A stretch of 64,000 nucleotides of DNA, from NCBI GenBank assembly GCA_964058805.1, contig CAXKVV010000244.1:1-64000 (forward strand), in the 5' to 3' direction. The first letter of the stretch is position 1. Each line of letters begins with the position of its first letter. Source of the stretch: Schoenoplectus triqueter. Its lineage: Eukaryota; Streptophyta; Magnoliopsida; Poales; Cyperaceae. The notes below the pieces were generated by a model that was not told the DNA's origin, did not search any database, and saw only the letters and a list, made by a program, of their open reading frames with translations. This document shows positions 43,685 through 58,312 of this stretch, in pieces. A program made the position numbers and the translations under genes.

Positions 43685-46600
43685 CGAGATGCGTTAAAAA
43701 CTGTTGTCCAAATAAGTTGTTCGGCTTTATGAATTTTTTTTGGCCGTGCAACTACACAAAATTGGTGCAAATTAAAATAATTACTCCTTGTTACGCCTAT
43801 TATAAGATTGTACCATTAATACTTCGATACGAATATTCCATGACGCTAATTTTGGGCAAAACATAAGTAAGATGCATTCAAACTGCTGTTTAAACAAGTT
43901 GTTTGAGGCTTCCAAAATTTTCGGCCCCATAACTACGTATAATTTCGTGAAAATTAATACAATTACTCCTAATTACGCCAATTATAAAATTATCCAACTA
44001 AAACTTCGATATGAATATTCTATAACTCTAATATTGCACAAAACATAAGTGAGATGCGTTAAAAGCTGCTGTTTAAACAAGTTGTTTGCCTTTTTTGGCC
44101 GCATAACTACACATAATTTGGTGTAAATTAATATAATCTACTCATAATTGTGCCTATTATAAGATTGTTCAACTAACACTTCAAAACGAATATTTTAGGG
44201 CTTTATTTTCCCCCAAAACATAAGTAAGATGTATTAGAAACACTGCTATTTAAAAAAGTTAAGTTTTTCAACATTTCTGGCCTCATTACTACATATAATT
44301 TCATGAAAAAAAAATATAAATACTCCTAATTATGTCCATTAAAATATTAGCCAATTAACACTTCGATGTGAACATTCTACGACACAAATTTTGCATGAGA
44401 CATAAGTAGGATGCATTAAAAACAGCTGTTTAAACAAGTTATTTGTGTTTTTCAAAATTTTTGGCCGCATAAGTAAACATAATTTCATGCAAATTGATAT
44501 AATTACTCCTAATTATGCCTATTATAAGATTGTTCAGTTAGCACTGCGATATGAATATCCCACGACACTATTTTTTCATAAAACATAAGTAAGATATATT
44601 AGAAACTGCTGTTCAAACAAGTTGTTTAAGATTTTTAACATTTTTTTGACTCATAACTATACATAATTTCGTGAAAATTAATATAATTACTCCTAATTAT
44701 ACCTATTAGTTGATTATCCAATCAACACTTCGATATGAACATTGTCCGACATAGATTTTGCACAAAACATAAATAAAATGCATTAAAAACGGTTGTTCAG
44801 ACAAGTTGTTTGAGTTTTTAAAATTGGTTGGCTGCATAACCACATATAATTTCATGAAAAATATTATAATTACTCCTAATTATGCCTATTATATGATTAT
44901 CCAGTTAAAACTTAGATATGAATATTCTATAACGCTAATTTCGCACAAATATAAGTAAGATGCATTCAAATCTTTTTTTAAACGAGTAGTTTTAGATTTT
45001 CAACATTTTTTGAATCAAAACTGCACATAATTTCGAGCGAATCAATATAATTGCGCCTAACTAAGTCCATTATAAGATTGTCAAAATTAACACTTCGATA
45101 TGAATATCAGAGGACACTAATTTTTCATAAGACATAAGTAAGATACATTAGAAATTGCTGTTTAAACAACTTGTTTAAGATTTTTAACATTTATTGCCTC
45201 ATAACGACACAAAATTTCGTAAAAAATTAATATAATTACACCTAATTATTCCTATTAGAACATTATCCAATTAACACTTCGATATGAACATTCTACAACA
45301 CAAATTTCGCATAAAAAATAAGTAAGATGCATTAAAAATAGCTGCTTAAACAAGTTGCTTGAGTTTTTTAAAAAAATTTACTGCATAACTACACATAACA
45401 TCGCGCAAATTAATATAATTACTCCCCATTATGCCTATTATATATAATTATTCAATTGACACTCCAATATGAATATCCTGTAACAGTACTTTTTTTTCAT
45501 AAAACATAAATAAGATACATATGAAACTGCTGTTTAAACAAGTTGTTTAAGGTTTTAAAAATTTATTGTCTCATAACTACTTATAATTTCGTAAAAATTA
45601 ATATAATTACTCTTAATTGTTCCTATTAGAAGATTATCCAATTAATACTTCGATATGAATATTCTACGACACTAAGTTTGCACAAAACATAAGTAAGATG
45701 CATTAAAAAACAGCAGTTTAAACTAGTTGATTGAGTTTTTCAAACTTTTTGCCGCATAACTGCATATAATTTCATGCAAATTAATATAATTACTCCTGAT
45801 TATGCCTATTATAAGATTATCTAATTAAAAATTCGATATGAATATTCTATGACGCTAATTTGGCACAAAACAAAAGTAAGATGCATTTAAAACTGCTGTT
45901 TAAACGAATTGTTTGACTTTTTAAAAAAAAATGGCCCCATAAATACACATAGTTTCGTGAAAATTAATATAATTACTCCTAGTTATGCCCATTATGAGAT
46001 AGTTCAATTAACACCTCGATATGATTATTCTACGACATTATTTTCTCCCAAAACATAAGTAAGATGCATTAGAAACGGCTATTTGAAAAAGTTATTTGAG
46101 TGTTTCAAATTTTTTGGCCCCATAACTACACATAATTTAGTGAAAGTTAAAATAATCACTCCTAATTATGCCTATTAAAAAATTATCTAATTAACACTTC
46201 AATATGAACATTCTACAACACTAATTTTGCAAAAAACATAAGTAAGAGGCTTTAAAAACAGCTTTTTAAACAAGTTGTTTGAGCTTTTCAAAATTTTTGG
46301 GCCGCATAATTACACATGATTTCTTATAAATTAATATTTTTACTCCTAATCATGCCTATTATATGATCTTCTAATTAAAATTTTAATATGAATATTCTAC
46401 GACACTAATTTTGCACAAAACATAAGTAAGATGCATTAAAAACAGCTGTTTAAACAAGTTATTTGAGTTTTTCAAAAACTTTGGCTGCATAGCTACACAT
46501 AATTTCTTATAAATTAATATAATTGCTCCTAAATATGCCTATTATAAGATTCTTTCAATAAAACTTCGATATGAATATCCTATAATACTAAATTTTCACA

Positions 46601-46973
46601 AACATAAGCAAGACGCATTAAAAACAGTTGTTTAAACAAGTTGTTTGATGTTTCCAAATTTTTTGGCCGCATAACTGCACATAATTTCGTATAAATTAAT
46701 ATAATTACTCTGAATTACGTCTGTTATAAGATTTTTCACTTAACACTTTGATATGAATATTCTACGTTACAAAATTTTCACAAAACGTAAGTAATATGCA
46801 TTAGAAACTGCTATTTAAAAAACGTATTTGAATTTTCAATATTTTCAGCCTCATAACTACACATAATTTCATGAAAATTAATGTAACTACTCCTAACTAC
46901 TCCTATTATAATGTTTTCCAATTAAAACTTTGAGATGAATATTCTATAACGCTAATTTTGCACAAAACATAAG
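43685..46973 (+). repeat. HOR unit 12
   Basis: 3,289 bp. Variants: C at 43912 (shared with unit 13), A at 45221 (units 12-14), G at 45552 (units 11-14), A at 45991 (units 12-15), T at 46916 (units 11, 12, 14). Confidence 0.95.
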
Positions 46974-49900
46974 CGAGATGCGTTAAAAACTGTTGTCCAA
47001 ATAAGTTGTTCGGCTTTATGAATTTTTTTTGGCCGTGCAACTACACAAAATTGGTGCAAATTAAAATAATTACTCCTTGTTACGCCTATTATAAGATTGT
47101 ACCATTAATACTTCGATACGAATATTCCATGACGCTAATTTTGGGCAAAACATAAGTAAGATGCATTCAAACTGCTGTTTAAACAAGTTGTTTGAGGCTT
47201 CCAAAATTTTCGGCCCCATAACTACGTATAATTTCGTGAAAATTAATACAATTACTCCTAATTACGCCAATTATAAAATTATCCAACTAAAACTTCGATA
47301 TGAATATTCTATAACTCTAATATTGCACAAAACATAAGTGAGATGCGTTAAAAGCTGCTGTTTAAACAAGTTGTTTGCCTTTTTTGGCCGCATAACTACA
47401 CATAATTTGGTGTAAATTAATATAATCTACTCATAATTGTGCCTATTATAAGATTGTTCAACTAACACTTCAAAACGAATATTTTAGGGCTTTATTTTCC
47501 CCCAAAACATAAGTAAGATGTATTAGAAACACTGCTATTTAAAAAAGTTAAGTTTTTCAACATTTCTGGCCTCATTACTACATATAATTTCATGAAAAAA
47601 AAATATAAATACTCCTAATTATGTCCATTAAAATATTAGCCAATTAACACTTCGATGTGAACATTCTACGACACAAATTTTGCATGAGACATAAGTAGGA
47701 TGCATTAAAAACAGCTGTTTAAACAAGTTATTTGTGTTTTTCAAAATTTTTGGCCGCATAAGTAAACATAATTTCATGCAAATTGATATAATTACTCCTA
47801 ATTATGCCTATTATAAGATTGTTCAGTTAGCACTGCGATATGAATATCCCACGACACTATTTTTTCATAAAACATAAGTAAGATATATTAGAAACTGCTG
47901 TTCAAACAAGTTGTTTAAGATTTTTAACATTTTTTTGACTCATAACTATACATAATTTCGTGAAAATTAATATAATTACTCCTAATTATACCTATTAGTT
48001 GATTATCCAATCAACACTTCGATATGAACATTGTCCGACATAGATTTTGCACAAAACATAAATAAAATGCATTAAAAACGGTTGTTCAGACAAGTTGTTT
48101 GAGTTTTTAAAATTGGTTGGCTGCATAACCACATATAATTTCATGAAAAATATTATAATTACTCCTAATTATGCCTATTATATGATTATCCAGTTAAAAC
48201 TTAGATATGAATATTCTATAACGCTAATTTCGCACAAATATAAGTAAGATGCATTCAAATCTTTTTTTAAACGAGTAGTTTTAGATTTTCAACATTTTTT
48301 GAATCAAAACTGCACATAATTTCGAGCGAATCAATATAATTGCGCCTAACTAAGTCCATTATAAGATTGTCAAAATTAACACTTCGATATGAATATCAGA
48401 GGACACTAATTTTTCATAAGACATAAGTAAGATACATTAGAAATTGCTGTTTAAACAACTTGTTTAAGATTTTTAACATTTATTGCCTCATAACGACACA
48501 AAATTTCGTAAAAAATTAATATAATTACACCTAATTATTCCTATTAGAACATTATCCAATTAACACTTCGATATGAACATTCTACAACACAAATTTCGTA
48601 TAAAAAATAAGTAAGATGCATTAAAAATAGCTGCTTAAACAAGTTGCTTGAGTTTTTTAAAAAAATTTACTGCATAACTACACATAACATCGCGCAAATT
48701 AATATAATTACTCCCCATTATGCCTATTATATATAATTATTCAATTGACACTCCAATATGAATATCCTGTAACAGTACTTTTTTTTCATAAAACATAAAT
48801 AAGATACATATGAAACTGCTGTTTAAACAAGTTGTTTAAGGTTTTAAAAATTTATTGTCTCATAACTACTTATAATTTCGTAAAAATTAATATAATTACT
48901 CTTAATTGTTCCTATTAGAAGATTATCCAATTAATACTTCGATATGAATATTCTACGACACTAAGTTTGCACAAAACATAAGTAAGATGCATTAAAAAAC
49001 AGCAGTTTAAACTAGTTGATTGAGTTTTTCAAACTTTTTGCCGCATAACTGCATATAATTTCATGCAAATTAATATAATTACTCCTGATTATGCCTATTA
49101 TAAGATTATCTAATTAAAAATTCGATATGAATATTCTATGACGCTAATTTGGCACAAAACAAAAGTAAGATGCATTTAAAACTGCTGTTTAAACGAATTG
49201 TTTGACTTTTTAAAAAAAAATGGCCCCATAAATACACATAGTTTCGTGAAAATTAATATAATTACTCCTAGTTATGCCCATTATGAGATAGTTCAATTAA
49301 CACCTCGATATGATTATTCTACGACATTATTTTCTCCCAAAACATAAGTAAGATGCATTAGAAACGGCTATTTGAAAAAGTTATTTGAGTGTTTCAAATT
49401 TTTTGGCCCCATAACTACACATAATTTAGTGAAAGTTAAAATAATCACTCTTAATTATGCCTATTAAAAAATTATCTAATTAACACTTCAATATGAACAT
49501 TCTACAACACTAATTTTGCAAAAAACATAAGTAAGAGGCTTTAAAAACAGCTTTTTAAACAAGTTGTTTGAGCTTTTCAAAATTTTTGGGCCGCATAATT
49601 ACACATGATTTCTTATAAATTAATATTTTTACTCCTAATCATGCCTATTATATGATCTTCTAATTAAAATTTTAATATGAATATTCTACGACACTAATTT
49701 TGCACAAAACATAAGTAAGATGCATTAAAAACAGCTGTTTAAACAAGTTATTTGAGTTTTTCAAAAACTTTGGCTGCATAGCTACACATAATTTCTTATA
49801 AATTAATATAATTGCTCCTAAATATGCCTATTATAAGATTCTTTCAATAAAACTTCGATATGAATATCCTATAATACTAAATTTTCACAAACATAAGCAA

Positions 49901-50262
49901 GACGCATTAAAAACAGTTGTTTAAACAAGTTGTTTGATGTTTCCAAATTTTTTGGCCGCATAACTGCACATAATTTCGTATAAATTAATATAATTACTCT
50001 GAATTACGTCTGTTATAAGATTTTTCACTTAACACTTTGATATGAATATTCTACGTTACAAAATTTTCACAAAACGTAAGTAATATGCATTAGAAACTGC
50101 TATTTAAAAAACGTATTTGAATTTTCAATATTTTCAGCCTCATAACTACACATAATTTCATGAAAATTAATGTAACTACTCCTAACTACTCCTATTATAA
50201 TGTTGTCCAATTAAAACTTTGAGATGAATATTCTATAACGCTAATTTTGCACAAAACATAAG
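46974..50262 (+). repeat. HOR unit 13
   Basis: 3,289 bp. Variants: C at 47201, A at 48510, G at 48841, A at 49280, and T at 49451 (the last shared only with unit 14). Private change CGTATAAAAAA near 48598. At 50205 it has the core G, although units 11, 12 and 14 carry T there. Confidence 0.95.
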
Positions 50263-53200
50263 CGAGATGCGTTAAAAACTGTTGTCCAAATAAGTTGTTC
50301 GGCTTTATGAATTTTTTTTGGCCGTGCAACTACACAAAATTGGTGCAAATTAAAATAATTACTCCTTGTTACGCCTATTATAAGATTGTACCATTAATAC
50401 TTCGATACGAATATTCCATGACGCTAATTTTGGGCAAAACATAAGTAAGATGCATTCAAACTGCTGTTTAAACAAGTTGTTTGAGGCTTTCAAAATTTTC
50501 GGCCCCATAACTACGTATAATTTCGTGAAAATTAATACAATTACTCCTAATTACGCCAATTATAAAATTATCCAACTAAAACTTCGATATGAATATTCTA
50601 TAACTCTAATATTGCACAAAACATAAGTGAGATGCGTTAAAAGCTGCTGTTTAAACAAGTTGTTTGCCTTTTTTGGCCGCATAACTACACATAATTTGGT
50701 GTAAATTAATATAATCTACTCATAATTGTGCCTATTATAAGATTGTTCAACTAACACTTCAAAACGAATATTTTAGGGCTTTATTTTCCCCCAAAACATA
50801 AGTAAGATGTATTAGAAACACTGCTATTTAAAAAAGTTAAGTTTTTCAACATTTCTGGCCTCATTACTACATATAATTTCATGAAAAAAAAATATAAATA
50901 CTCCTAATTATGTCCATTAAAATATTAGCCAATTAACACTTCGATGTGAACATTCTACGACACAAATTTTGCATGAGACATAAGTAGGATGCATTAAAAA
51001 CAGCTGTTTAAACAAGTTATTTGTGTTTTTCAAAATTTTTGGCCGCATAAGTAAACATAATTTCATGCAAATTGATATAATTACTCCTAATTATGCCTAT
51101 TATAAGATTGTTCAGTTAGCACTGCGATATGAATATCCCACGACACTATTTTTTCATAAAACATAAGTAAGATATATTAGAAACTGCTGTTCAAACAAGT
51201 TGTTTAAGATTTTTAACATTTTTTTGACTCATAACTATACATAATTTCGTGAAAATTAATATAATTACTCCTAATTATACCTATTAGTTGATTATCCAAT
51301 CAACACTTCGATATGAACATTGTCCGACATAGATTTTGCACAAAACATAAATAAAATGCATTAAAAACGGTTGTTCAGACAAGTTGTTTGAGTTTTTAAA
51401 ATTGGTTGGCTGCATAACCACATATAATTTCATGAAAAATATTATAATTACTCCTAATTATGCCTATTATATGATTATCCAGTTAAAACTTAGATATGAA
51501 TATTCTATAACGCTAATTTCGCACAAATATAAGTAAGATGCATTCAAATCTTTTTTTAAACGAGTAGTTTTAGATTTTCAACATTTTTTGAATCAAAACT
51601 GCACATAATTTCGAGCGAATCAATATAATTGCGCCTAACTAAGTCCATTATAAGATTGTCAAAATTAACACTTCGATATGAATATCAGAGGACACTAATT
51701 TTTCATAAGACATAAGTAAGATACATTAGAAATTGCTGTTTAAACAACTTGTTTAAGATTTTTAACATTTATTGCCTCATAACGACACAAAATTTCGTAA
51801 AAAATTAATATAATTACACCTAATTATTCCTATTAGAACATTATCCAATTAACACTTCGATATGAACATTCTACAACACAAATTTCGCATAAAAAATAAG
51901 TAAGATGCATTAAAAATAGCTGCTTAAACAAGTTGCTTGAGTTTTTTAAAAAAATTTACTGCATAACTACACATAACATCGCGCAAATTAATATAATTAC
52001 TCCCCATTATGCCTATTATATATAATTATTCAATTGACACTCCAATATGAATATCCTGTAACAGTACTTTTTTTTCATAAAACATAAATAAGATACATAT
52101 GAAACTGCTGTTTAAACAAGTTGTTTAAGGTTTTAAAAATTTATTGTCTCATAACTACTTATAATTTCGTAAAAATTAATATAATTACTCTTAATTGTTC
52201 CTATTAGAAGATTATCCAATTAATACTTCGATATGAATATTCTACGACACTAAGTTTGCACAAAACATAAGTAAGATGCATTAAAAAACAGCAGTTTAAA
52301 CTAGTTTATTGAGTTTTTCAAACTTTTTGCCGCATAACTGCATATAATTTCATGCAAATTAATATAATTACTCCTGATTATGCCTATTATAAGATTATCT
52401 AATTAAAAATTCGATATGAATATTCTATGACGCTAATTTGGCACAATACAAAAGTAAGATGCATTTAAAACTGCTGTTTAAACGAATTGTTTGACTTTTT
52501 AAAAAAAAATGGCCCCATAAATACACATAGTTTCGTGAAAATTAATATAATTACTCCTAGTTATGCCCATTATGAGATAGTTCAATTAACACCTCGATAT
52601 GATTATTCTACGACATTATTTTCTCCCAAAACATAAGTAAGATGCATTAGAAACGGCTATTTGAAAAAGTTATTTGAGTGTTTCAAATTTTTTGGCCCCA
52701 TAACTACACATAATTTAGTGAAAGTTAAAATAATCACTCTTAATTATGCCTATTAAAAAATTATCTAATTAACACTTCAATATGAACATTCTACAACACT
52801 AATTTTGCAAAAAACATAAGTAAGAGGCTTTAAAAACAGCTTTTTAAACAAGTTGTTTGAGCTTTTCAAAATTTTTGGGCCGCATAATTACACATGATTT
52901 CTTATAAATTAATATTTTTACTCCTAATCATGCCTATTATATGATCTTCTAATTAAAATTTTAATATGAATATTCTACGACACTAATTTTGCACAAAACA
53001 TAAGTAAGATGCATTAAAAACAGCTGTTTAAACAAGTTATTTGAGTTTTTCAAAAACTTTGGGTGCATAGCTACGCATAATTTCTTATAAATTAATATAA
53101 TTGCTCCTAAATATGCCTATTATAAGATTCTTTCAATAAAACTTCGATATGAATATCCTATAATACTAAATTTTCACAAACATAAGCAAGACGCATTAAA

Positions 53201-53551
53201 AACAGTTGTTTAAACAAGTTGTTTGATGTTTCCAAATTTTTTGGCCGCATAACTGCACATAATTTCGTATAAATTAATATAATTACTCTGAATTACGTCT
53301 GTTATAAGATTTTTCACTTAACACTTTGATATGAATATTCTACGTTACAAAATTTTCACAAAACGTAAGTAATATGCATTAGAAACTGCTATTTAAAAAA
53401 CGTATTTGAATTTTCAATATTTTCAGCCTCATAACTACACATAATTTCATGAAAATTAATGTAACTACTCCTAACTACTCCTATTATAATGTTTTCCAAT
53501 TAAAACTTTGAGATGAATATTCTATAACGCTAATTTTGCACAAAACATAAG
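50263..53551 (+). repeat. HOR unit 14
   Basis: 3,289 bp. Shared variants: A at 51799, G at 52130, A at 52569, T at 52740, G at 53063 (also unit 15), T at 53494. Private changes include CTAGTTTATTGAG near 52300 and GCACAATACAAAAG near 52441. Confidence 0.95.
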
Positions 53552-56500
53552 CGAGATGCGTTAAAAACTGTTGTCCAAATAAGTTGTTCGGCTTTATGAA
53601 TTTTTTTTGGCCGTGCAACTACACAAAATTGGTGCAAATTAAAATAATTACTCCTTGTTACGCCTATTATAAGATTGTACCATTAATACTTCGATATGAA
53701 TATTCCATGACGCTAATTTTGGGCAAAACATAAGTAAGATGCATTCAAACTGCTGTTTAAACAAGTTGTTTGAGGCTTTCAAAATTTTCGGCCCCATAAC
53801 TACGTATAATTTCATGAAAATTAATACAATTACTCCTAATTACGCCAATTATAAAATTATCCAACTAAAACTTCGATATGAATATTCTATAACTCTAATA
53901 TTGCACAAAACATAAGTGAGATGCGTTAAAAGCTGCTGTTTAAACAAGTTGTTTGCCTTTTTTGGCCGTATAACTACACATAATTTGGTGTAAATTAATA
54001 TAATCTACTCATAATTGTGCCTATTATAAGATTGTTCAACTAACACTTCAAAACGAATATTTTAGGGCTTTATTTTCCCCCAAAACATAAGTAAGATGTA
54101 TTAGAAACACTGCTATTTAAAAAAGTTAAGTTTTTCAACATTTCTGGCCTCATTACTACATATAATTTCATGAAAAAAAAATATAAATACTCCTAATTAT
54201 GTCCATTAAAATATTAGCCAATTAACACTTCGATGTGAACATTCTACGACACAAATTTTGCATGAGACATAAGTAGGATGCATTAAAAACAGCTGTTTAA
54301 ACAAGTTATTTGTGTTTTTCAAAATTTTTGGCCGCATAAGTAAACATAATTTCATGCAAATTGATATAATTACTCCTAATTATGCCTATTATAAGATTGT
54401 TCAGTTAGCACTGCGATATGAATATCTCACGACACTATTTTTTCATAAAACATAAGTAAGATATATTAGAAACTGCTGTTCAAACAAGTTGTTTAAGATT
54501 TTTAACATTTTTTTGACTCATAACTATACATAATTTCATGAAAATTAATATAATTACTCCTAATTATACCTATTAGTTGATTATCCAATCAACACTTCGA
54601 TATGAACATTGTCCGACATAGATTTTGCACAAAACATAAATAAACTGCATTAAAAACGGTTGTTCAGACAAGTTGTTTGAGTTTTTAAAATTGGTTGGCT
54701 GCATAACCACATATAATTTCATGAAAAATATTATAATTACTCCTAATTATGCCTATTATATGATTATCCAGTTAAAACTTAGATATGAATATTCTATAAC
54801 GCTAATTTCGCACAAATATAAGTAAGATGCATTCAAATCTTTTTTTAAACGAGTAGTTTTAGATTTTCAACATTTTTTGAATCAAAACTGCACATAATTT
54901 CGAGCGAATCAATATAATTGCGCCTAACTAAGTCCATTATAAGATTGTCAAAATTAACACTTCGATATGAATATCAGAGGACACTAATTTTTCATAAGAC
55001 ATAAGTAAGATACATTAGAAATTGCTGTTTAAACAACTTGTTTAAGATTTTTAACATTTATTGCCTCATAACGACACAAAATTTCGTGAAAAATTAATAT
55101 AATTACACCTAATTATTCCTATTAGAACATTATCCAATTAACACTTCGATATGAACATTCTACAACACAAATTTCGCATAAAAAATAAGTAAGATGCATT
55201 AAAAATAGCTGCTTAAACAAGTTGCTTGAGTTTTTTAAAAAAATTTACTGCATAACTACACATAACATCGCGCAAATTAATATAATTACTCCCCATTATG
55301 CCTATTATATATAATTATTCAATTGACACTCTAATATGAATATCCTGTAACAGTACTTTTTTTTCATAAAACATAAATAAGATACATATGAAACTGCTGT
55401 TTAAACAAGTTGTTTAAGATTTTAAAAATTTATTGTCTCATAACTACTTATAATTTCGTAAAAATTAATATAATTACTCTTAATTGTTCCTATTTGAAGA
55501 TTATCCAATTAATACTTCGATATGAATATTCTACGACACTAAGTTTGCACAAAACATAAGTAAGATGCATTAAAAAACAGCAGTTTAAACTAGTTGATTG
55601 AGTTTTTCAAACTTTTTGCCGCATAACTGCATATAATTTCATGCAAATTAATATAATTACTCCTGATTATGCCTATTATAAGATTATCTAATTAAAAATT
55701 CGATATGAATATTCTATGACGCTAATTTGGCACAAAACAAAAGTAAGATGCATTTAAAACTGCTGTTTAAACGAATTATTTGACTTTTTAAAAAAAAATG
55801 GCCCCATAAATACACATAGTTTCGTGAAAATTAATATAATTACTCCTAGTTATGCCCATTATGAGATAGTTCAATTAACACCTCGATATGATTATTCTAC
55901 GACATTATTTTCTCCCAAAACATAAGTAAGATGCATTAGAAACGGCTATTTGAAAAAGTTATTTGAGTGTTTCAAATTTTTTGGCCCCATAACTACACAT
56001 AATTTAGTGAAAGTTAAAATAATCACTCCTAATTATGCCTATTAAAAAATTATCTAATTAACACTTCAATATGAACATTCTACAACACTAATTTTGCAAA
56101 AAACATAAGTAAGAGGCTTTAAAAACAGCTTTTTAAACAAGTTGTTTGAGCTTTTCAAAATTTTTGGGCCGCATAATTACACATGATTTCTTATAAATTA
56201 ATATTTTTACTCCTAATCATGCCTATTATATGATCTTCTAATTAAAATTTTAATATGAATATTCTACGACACTAATTTTGCACAAAACATAAGTAAGATG
56301 CATTAAAAACAGCTGTTTAAACAAGTTATTTGAGTTTTTCAAAAACTTTGGGTGCATAGCTACACATAATTTCTTATAAATTAATATAATTGCTCCTAAA
56401 TATGCCTATTATAAGATTCTTTCAATAAAACTTCGATATGAATATCCTATAATACTAAATTTTCACAAACATAAGCAAGACGCATTAAAAACAGTTGTTT

Positions 56501-56840
56501 AAACAAGTTGTTTGATGTTTCCAAATTTTTTGGCCGCATAACTGCACATAATTTCGTATAAATTAATATAATTACTCTGAATTACGTCTGTTATAAGATT
56601 TTTCACTTAACACTTTGATATGAATATTCTACGTTACAAAATTTTCATAAAACGTAAGTAATATGCATTAGAAACTGCTATTTAAAAAACGTATTTGAAT
56701 TTTCAATATTTTCAGCCTCATAACTACACATAATTTCATGAAAATTAATGTAACTACTCCTAACTACTCCTATTATAATGTTGTCCAATTAAAACTTTGA
56801 GATGAATATTCTATAACGCTAATTTTGCACAAAACATAAG
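53552..56840 (+). repeat. HOR unit 15
   Basis: 3,289 bp. Shares A at 55858 with units 12-14 and G at 56352 with unit 14, but returns to the core state at the unit 11-14 monomer-11 variants. Several private substitutions (near 53694, 53814, 53968, 54427, 54645, 55332, 55779, 56648) make it the most divergent complete unit. Confidence 0.95.
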
Positions 56841-58312
56841 CGAGATGCGTTAAAAACTGTTGTCCAAATAAGTTGTTCGGCTTTATGAATTTTTTTTGGC
56901 CGTGCAACTACACAAAATTGGTGCAAATTAAAATAATTACTCCTTGTTACGCCTATTATAAGATTGTACGATTAATACTTCGATACGAATATTCCATGAC
57001 GCTAATTTTGGGCAAAACATAAGTAAGATGCATTCAAACTGCTGTTTAAACAAGTTGTTTGAGGCTTTCAAAATTTTCGGCCCCATAACTACGTATAATT
57101 TCGTGAAAATTAATACAATTACTCCTAATTACGCCAATTATAAAATTATCCAACTAAAACTTCGATATGAATATTCTATAACTCTAATATTGCACAAAAC
57201 ATAAGTGAGATGCGTTAAAAGCTGCTGTTTAAACAAGTTGTTTGCCTTTTTTGGCCGCATAACTACACATAATTTGGTGTAAATTAATATAATCTACTCA
57301 TAATTGTGCCTATTATAAGATTGTTCAACTAACACTTCAAAACGAATATTTTAGGGCTTTATTTTCCCCCAAAACATAAGTAAGATGTATTAGAAACACT
57401 GCTATTTAAAAAAGTTAAGTTTTTCAACATTTCTGGCCTCATTACTACATATAATTTCATGAAAAAAAAAATATAAATACTCATAATTATGTCCATTAAA
57501 ATATTAGCCAATTAACACTTCGATGTGAACATTCTACGACACAAATTTTGCATGAGACATAAGTAGGATGCATTAAAAACAGCTGTTTAAACAAGTTATT
57601 TGTGTTTTTCAAAATTTTTGGCCGCATAAGTAAACATAATTTCATGCAAATTGATATAATTACTCCTATTTATGCCTATTATAAGATTGTTCAGTTAGCA
57701 CTGCGATATGAATATCCCACGACACTATTTTTTCATAAAACATAAGTAAGATATATTAGAAACTGCTGTTCAAACAAGTTGTTTAAGATTTTTAACATTT
57801 TTTTGACTCATAACTATACATAATTTCGTGAAAATTAATATAATTACTCCTAATTATACCTAATAGTTGATTATCCAATCCACACTTCGATATGAACATT
57901 GTCCGACATAGATTTTGCACAAAACATAAATAAAATGCATTAAAAACGGTTGTTCAGACAAGTTGTTTGAGTTTTTAAAATTGGTTGGCTGCATAACCAC
58001 ATATAATTTCATGAAAAATATTATAATTACTCCTAATTATGCCTATTATATGATTATCCAGTTAAAACTTAGATATGAATATTCTATAACGCTAATTTCG
58101 CACAAATATAAGTAAGATGCATTCAAATCTTTTTTTAAACGAGTAGTTTTAGATTTTCAACATTTTTTGAATCAAAACTACACATAATTTCGAGCGAATC
58201 AATATAATTGCGCCTAACTAAGTCTATTGTAGGATTGTCAAATTAACACTTCGATATAAATATCAGAGGACACTAATTTTTCATAAGACATACGTAAGAT
58301 ACATTAGAAATT
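56841..58312 (+). repeat. HOR unit 16, partial (monomers 1-9)
   Basis: In register with the core through monomer 8. It breaks shortly after the start of monomer 9, at GATACATTAGAAATT (58298-58312). Substitutions and an extra A in a homopolymer (near 57463) increase toward the right end. Confidence 0.9.

Larger units (their letters stand above)
6561..58312 (+). repeat. Homogenised 18-mer higher-order repeat (HOR) core of a 182-bp satellite; candidate centromeric array
   Basis: Monomers average 182.7 bp (range about 172-194) and share the landmarks ACATAAGTAAGATGCATT, GTTTAAACAAGTTGTTT, GGCCGCATAACTACACATAA, TTAATATAATTACTCCTAAT and CTTCGATATGAATATTC. Eighteen different monomers make one 3,289-bp unit. 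Taking AAGCGAGATGCG as the start of monomer 1, unit starts fall at 7508, 10797, 14085, 17374, 20662, 23951, 27240, 30529, 33818, 37107, 40396, 43685, 46974, 50263, 53552 and 56841. Every step is 3,289 bp except two of 3,288. In the first unit the monomers start near 7508, 7690, 7871, 8049, 8229, 8412, 8587, 8777, 8962, 9146, 9333, 9505, 9689, 9872, 10066, 10238, 10421 and 10612. No transposon, gene or long open frame interrupts it. Nucleosome-length monomers with HOR structure are typical of centromeric satellites; that role is inferred, not shown. Confidence 0.97.

Noticed and set aside
6561..58312. LTR retrotransposon inside the core
   Set aside because: The 3.29-kb step is constant from end to end; no insertion, primer-binding site, polypurine tract or polyprotein sequence breaks it.
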